Assembly (NCBI GenBank): GCA_041940525.1
Contig: JBGTSB010000080.1
Coordinates: 1-8,663 of the forward strand
DNA: 8,663 bases
Direction: 5' to 3'
From: JAKAXS01 sp041940525
Lineage (GTDB): Bacteria > Pseudomonadota > Alphaproteobacteria > Rhizobiales > Hyphomicrobiaceae
Shown here: positions 5,552 through 8,663 of the stretch, piece after piece
Layout of the letters: each line of letters begins with the position of its first letter
How positions within the stretch are numbered: the stretch's first letter is position 1
The notes under the pieces: model-generated
Told to the model about the DNA's origin: nothing
The model's input: the letters and a program-made list of their open reading frames with translations, nothing else
Databases searched by the model: none
Position numbers and translations under genes: made by a program

Positions 5552-6445
5552 TTATTTGAACTCGGCCTTGGCAAAGCCCTGCAGATAAAGCAGTCCCGTC
5601 AAATCCGAATGGTGGAGACAGAAACGCGCAGCCTTAGCCACGGCCGGTTTAGCCCGAAAAGCGACACCCAACCCGGCGGCGGCGAGCATGTCGAGATCAT
5701 TCGCGCCGTCACCAACAGCGAGCGTATCATCAGTCGCCACGCCATTCTGTTCGGCCAAACTCAACAGCGCGAGCCGCTTGGCCTGCCGGCCCAGAATAGG
5801 ATCGCCGATTGTCCCGGTGACCTTTCCCTCTGCAACGTACAGTTCATTACCCTGATGCGTGTCAAAGCCTAAACGCTCCGCGACTTGCGCGGTGTAGAAC
5901 GTGAACCCGCCCGAAACGAGCGCACAGTAGGCGCCAGCAGCGCGCATAGTAGCGACCAACGTTTCTGCGCCCGGCATCAACGTCACCCGGTCGTAGATGT
6001 CCTGAAGCAGCCGCGCGTCCAACCCGGCAAGCATCGCGACCCGCTCACGCAGCGCGGCGTCGAACTCAAGTTCCCCGCGCATGGCCTTGGCGGTAATGGC
6101 CTCAATCCGCTCACGAGCACCGACATAATCCGCAAGCTCATCCAGACACTCCTGCTCGATGATGGTGGATTCCATGTCGGCCACCAGCAGCTGCTTGCGG
6201 GCGCCCGCACGAGACGCAGGTACCACGTTCACATCCACCGGCTGAACGGAGAACGCCGGTGTGGCCAGCGCCAGAGCCGCGGAAGGATCGGTTGCCTCCG
6301 GCAGGGCGATCCAACAGGCTTCCTTTTCAGCCAGCCACGTCACCCCATTGCTGGCCATCAACGCATTGGCCAGATTTGAGACGAGACCAGGGTCAAGCGC
6401 CGCCGCACCGGGCGCGCATGTCAGAACGATAGAGGCTTGCGGCAT
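5552..6445 (-). CDS. serB: phosphoserine phosphatase SerB
   Basis: SerB removes phosphate from O-phosphoserine, the last step of serine synthesis, in the cytosol. The 297 residues have an N-terminal ACT-like region (about 1-80) and a HAD-fold catalytic domain (about 85-290). The motifs are DMESTII at 90-96 (nucleophile D90), the cap helix with EQECLDELADYVG, VSGGFTFY at 177-184 (motif II Ser), K223 (motif III) and GDGANDLDML at 245-254 (motif IV, Mg2+). The second acidic residue of the usual DxDxT is Glu (E92; codon GAA checked on the minus strand) rather than Asp. All other motifs are intact, so I expect an active enzyme. The ATG at 6445 has only a weak AAGA-type ribosome site. It is divergent from miaA with a 41-base gap and convergent with the ABC exporter. 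Confidence 0.95.
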   Translation of the reverse strand: MPQASIVLTCAPGAAALDPGLVSNLANALMASNGVTWLAEKEACWIALPEATDPSAALALATPAFSVQPVDVNVVPASRAGARKQLLVADMESTIIEQECLDELADYVGARERIEAITAKAMRGELEFDAALRERVAMLAGLDARLLQDIYDRVTLMPGAETLVATMRAAGAYCALVSGGFTFYTAQVAERLGFDTHQGNELYVAEGKVTGTIGDPILGRQAKRLALLSLAEQNGVATDDTLAVGDGANDLDMLAAAGLGVAFRAKPAVAKAARFCLHHSDLTGLLYLQGFAKAEFK

Positions 6446-6486
6446 GTGGTCTTAACTGGCGTGGTGATTTGAGCTAAGGGCAGACG
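6446..6486. promoter_or_regulatory. 41-base divergent gap between serB and miaA
   Basis: The two start codons face away from each other across 41 bases. AAGGG (6476-6480), 6 bases before the miaA ATG, is a good ribosome site and settles that start. There is no room for two separate promoters, so at least one must lie inside the opposite gene or the two must overlap. I could not pick out convincing -35/-10 pairs for either direction. Confidence 0.5.
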
Positions 6487-7413
6487 ATGACGTCCGCGCC
6501 TCCCATTCTCATTGCAGGTCCGACTGCCAGCGGCAAGTCGGGATTGGCCCTCCTTTTGGCCGAGGCCACAGGGGGCACGATCATCAACGCCGACAGCATG
6601 CAGGTCTATCGCGAGCTGCGCATCATCTCCGCGCGCCCCTCGGAAGAGGACGAGCGCAGGTCGCCGCATAGGCTTTATGGCCACGTCGCAGCCAGCGAAG
6701 CCTATTCTGCCGGCCGATATGCCCGCGAAGCGGCAGCCGCCATCGAAGAAGCACAGCAAGCCGGCCGCCGGCCCATCATTGTGGGAGGGACCGGGCTCTA
6801 CTTCAAAGCCTTACTGGAAGGCTTGTCACCCATTCCCCAGATCGACCCCAGCGTCAGAGATCACTGGAGGGCACAAGCACTTGCTTTAACACCGGCCGAT
6901 TTGCACGCCGAACTGCAGCGCCGCGACCCAGAAATGGCCGCACGGTTGCGGCCTTCAGATCCGCAAAGGATAACTCGCGCCCTTGAGGTGCTCGAATCGA
7001 CCGGCCAGTCCCTCGCGGACTGGCAACAACGTCCGGGCGAACCGGTCCTCAACGAAAGCGAAACGATCCGCCTCGTTGTCATGCCCGACCGGGAAACGCT
7101 CTACCAACGCTGCGACACCCGTTTTTTGGCAATGCTTAGCGCCGGAGCCCGCGCCGAAATTGAAGCCCTCGCATCTCAAAATCTCGACCCTGGGCTCCCA
7201 GCCATGCGCGCGCTGGGAGTACCCCAGGTGCTCAAATTGGTACGCGGAGATATCTCGGAAGCAGACGCAGCCGCTGAGGCGCAACAGCAGACACGTCAGT
7301 ATGCCAAAAGGCAGCTGACATGGCTCAGACGTAATATGTTTTCATGGAGACATATCGCGGCGCAAGAAATGGAAAGTAACAGCGACCATCTTCTTCAAAA
7401 TATTTTACGATGA
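6487..7413 (+). CDS. miaA: tRNA dimethylallyltransferase MiaA
   Basis: MiaA transfers the dimethylallyl group of DMAPP to N6 of A37 in tRNAs that read codons starting with U; MiaB and others often modify it further. The 308 residues are typical in length. The P-loop GPTASGKS is at 11-18, DSMQVYREL at 36-44 (catalytic Asp region), PIIVGGTGLYFKALLEG at 96-112, RITRALEVLESTG at 161-173, and the tRNA-binding QQTRQYAKRQLTWLRR at 267-282. The ATG has AAGGG 6 bases upstream. The TGA stop overlaps an ATG in an ATGA (7410-7413), but that ATG opens only a 10-codon frame without a ribosome site. It is divergent from serB and is followed 107 bases later by ilvB. Confidence 0.97.
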   Translation: MTSAPPILIAGPTASGKSGLALLLAEATGGTIINADSMQVYRELRIISARPSEEDERRSPHRLYGHVAASEAYSAGRYAREAAAAIEEAQQAGRRPIIVGGTGLYFKALLEGLSPIPQIDPSVRDHWRAQALALTPADLHAELQRRDPEMAARLRPSDPQRITRALEVLESTGQSLADWQQRPGEPVLNESETIRLVVMPDRETLYQRCDTRFLAMLSAGARAEIEALASQNLDPGLPAMRALGVPQVLKLVRGDISEADAAAEAQQQTRQYAKRQLTWLRRNMFSWRHIAAQEMESNSDHLLQNILR

Positions 7414-7416
7414 CTG

Positions 7417-7445
7417 TTGACCCTGCAATATCGGGCCAGTAGTGT
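7417..7445 (+). promoter_or_regulatory. candidate ilvB promoter
   Basis: TTGACC (7417-7422; 5 of 6 to the -35 consensus), a 17-base spacer and TAGTGT (7440-7445; 3 of 6 to the -10) begin 3 bases after the miaA stop. Transcription would start near 7452, just before the leader hairpin, leaving the hairpin in the ilvB leader and not only at the end of the miaA mRNA. The -10 is weak. Confidence 0.35.
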
Positions 7446-7456
7446 GCGGCGCTCAG

Positions 7457-7495
7457 ATGGCGTCTTTCCCTGTGAAAGACGCCCTTGTTGTCTAA
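7457..7495 (+). CDS. possible 12-residue ilvB leader peptide, MASFPVKDALVV
   Basis: ATG at 7457, twelve codons and TAA at 7493-7495, 25 bases before the ilvB ATG. The ORF covers the whole leader hairpin and ends CTT GTT GTC (Leu-Val-Val), so 4 of 12 residues are branched-chain (V6, L10, V11, V12). This recalls leader peptides of branched-chain amino acid operons. Against it: there is no clear ribosome site, the ATG lies within a few bases of the inferred transcript start, and the three final codons coincide with the U-rich tail of the hairpin, which would give Leu/Val codons by chance. Confidence 0.3.
   Translation: MASFPVKDALVV
7459..7493 (+). terminator. intrinsic terminator or attenuator between miaA and ilvB
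   Basis: GGCGTCTTTC (7459-7468), loop CCTGT, GAAAGACGCC (7474-7483): a perfect 10-pair stem with a 5-base loop, followed by the U-rich CTTGTTGTCT (7484-7493). It lies 45 bases after the miaA stop and 37 bases before the ilvB ATG. It can end miaA transcription; if ilvB is transcribed from the upstream candidate promoter or by read-through, it acts as an attenuator. I found no good antiterminator arm: GGCG (7448-7451) could pair with CGCC of the 3' arm over 4 bases only. Confidence 0.65.
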
Positions 7496-7520
7496 GAACT
7501 CACGGTAAGGAAGAGTTGCG

Positions 7521-8663
7521 ATGGCGCGCACAATGACGGGCGCTGAAATGGTGATCAAGGCGCTCACCGACCAGGGCGTGGACGTGTTGTTCGGCTACCC
7601 GGGTGGTGCCGTCCTTCCGATCTACGACGAGCTGTTCCAGCAAGAAGACATCCGCCATGTCTTGGTTCGCCAAGAAGGCGGGGCAGTCCATGCTGCGGAA
7701 GGCTATGCACGCTCCACGGGCAAAGTCGGCGTTGTCCTCGTCACCTCCGGACCAGGCGCCACGAATGCCGTCACCGGACTGACCGACGCGTTGATGGATT
7801 CCATCCCGGTCGTCTGCATCACCGGACAGGTGCCAACGCATCTCATCGGCAACGACGCGTTTCAGGAATGCGACACAGTTGGCATCACGCGGCCTTGCAC
7901 CAAGCACAATTGGCTCGTGAAGGACGTCAACGATTTGTCGCGCATCATCCATGAGGCATTCCAGATCGCGCGCACCGGTCGGCCAGGTCCAGTCGTCGTC
8001 GACATACCCAAGGACATTCAGTTCGCGACCGGCAACTACGTCGGACCCACGAACATCGGTCACAAAACCTATCGGCCCAAGCTCAAGCCAGACCAAGGGC
8101 CAGTCCGCGAAGCCGTCGAGCTGCTCGCTCAGGCCAAGCGACCCGTGTTTTATACCGGCGGCGGCGTTATCAACTCCGGCCCCAAGGCCAGCCAGTTGCT
8201 GCGTGAGTTCGTACGTCTGACAGGCTTCCCGATCACGTCGACTCTGATGGGTCTCGGCGCTTATCCAGCGTCCGACAAGCAGTGGCTCGGCATGCTCGGA
8301 ATGCACGGCACGTACGAGGCCAATTGGGCTATGCACGATTGCGACGTGATGGTTTGCGTAGGCGCGCGCTTCGACGACCGTATCACGGGCCGCCTCGATG
8401 CATTCTCGCCTGGCTCGAAGAAGATCCACATCGACATCGATCCATCATCGATCAACAAGAACGTGCACGTCGACATCCCGATCATCGGCGACGTCGCTTA
8501 CGTGCTTGAGGATATGCTGCGCCTTTGGAAGTCGCATTCCGCTGTGATGGACAAGTCCGCCCACAAGGCCTGGTGGAAGCAGATCGATGGGTGGCGCGCG
8601 AAGAAGTCGCTGTCCTACAAGAACTCCAACGACGTGATCATGCCGCAGTACGCTGTCCAACGG
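7521..8663 (+). CDS. ilvB: acetolactate synthase large subunit, N-terminal part
   Basis: Acetohydroxyacid synthase condenses pyruvate with pyruvate or 2-oxobutyrate in the first common step of valine, leucine and isoleucine synthesis, using ThDP, Mg2+ and FAD. 381 codons without a stop reach the right edge; the full protein is usually near 590, so about 200 C-terminal residues, including the ThDP diphosphate-binding GDG...N motif, are outside. Seen here are FGYPGGAVLPIYD (24-36), the catalytic Glu in VRQEGGAVHAAEGYAR (E52), VTSGPGATNAVTGL (74-87), TGQVPTHLIGNDAFQE (101-116), and the FAD-domain GARFDDRITG (281-290). The start is ATG 7521 with AAGGA (7507-7511) 9 bases upstream; internal ATGs at codons 5 and 10 are less well placed. 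The regulatory small subunit gene, ilvH/ilvN, normally follows and would be just beyond the edge. The hairpin and short ORF before it suggest attenuation. Confidence 0.97.
   Translation, partial: MARTMTGAEMVIKALTDQGVDVLFGYPGGAVLPIYDELFQQEDIRHVLVRQEGGAVHAAEGYARSTGKVGVVLVTSGPGATNAVTGLTDALMDSIPVVCITGQVPTHLIGNDAFQECDTVGITRPCTKHNWLVKDVNDLSRIIHEAFQIARTGRPGPVVVDIPKDIQFATGNYVGPTNIGHKTYRPKLKPDQGPVREAVELLAQAKRPVFYTGGGVINSGPKASQLLREFVRLTGFPITSTLMGLGAYPASDKQWLGMLGMHGTYEANWAMHDCDVMVCVGARFDDRITGRLDAFSPGSKKIHIDIDPSSINKNVHVDIPIIGDVAYVLEDMLRLWKSHSAVMDKSAHKAWWKQIDGWRAKKSLSYKNSNDVIMPQYAVQR

Noticed and set aside
7410..7442. 10-codon ORF starting in the ATGA overlap with the miaA stop (MTVDPAISGQ)
   Set aside because: It has no ribosome site and no run of branched-chain codons, and it ends before the hairpin; a chance frame is more likely than a leader peptide.
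7500..8429. 309-residue open frame on the minus strand opposite ilvB
   Set aside because: It is the mirror of the ilvB codons, which carry all the conserved acetolactate synthase motifs; the reverse product has no family features.

Overview
The window is an ordinary housekeeping segment of an alphaproteobacterial chromosome, most likely of the order Hyphomicrobiales. The reasons are the high-GC codon use, the wording of the CarB, GreA, SerB, MiaA and acetolactate synthase proteins, and the block of divergent serB and miaA followed by ilvB, which I recall as common in that order. I recognise no mobile element, CRISPR array, tRNA or rRNA.

Layout from left to right: (1) the 3' third of carB (+), whose first ~90 bases do not read as CarB; (2) greA (+) with a structured leader and a strong hairpin terminator; (3) on the minus strand, a LOG-family phosphoribohydrolase followed by a membrane M48 metalloprotease, probably co-transcribed and convergent with greA; (4) a 217-base divergent intergenic region; (5) an Atm1/ABCB7-type half-size ABC exporter (+), possibly on a leaderless mRNA; (6) serB (-), convergent with the exporter across only 14 bases; (7) miaA (+), divergent from serB across 41 bases; (8) ilvB (+), running off the right edge and preceded by a hairpin with a U-rich tail that lies inside a 12-codon ORF ending Leu-Val-Val.

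The genes cover pyrimidine/arginine precursor supply (carB), transcription elongation rescue (greA), nucleotide/cytokinin-type hydrolysis (LOG), membrane protein quality control (M48), probable glutathione-linked export (Atm1-like), serine synthesis (serB), tRNA modification (miaA) and branched-chain amino acid synthesis (ilvB). They do not form one pathway and I see no new multi-gene system. The points most worth a second look are the ilvB leader, the probable leaderless start of the exporter, the structured greA leader, the Asp-to-Glu change in the SerB catalytic motif, and the non-homologous, adapter-like left edge.
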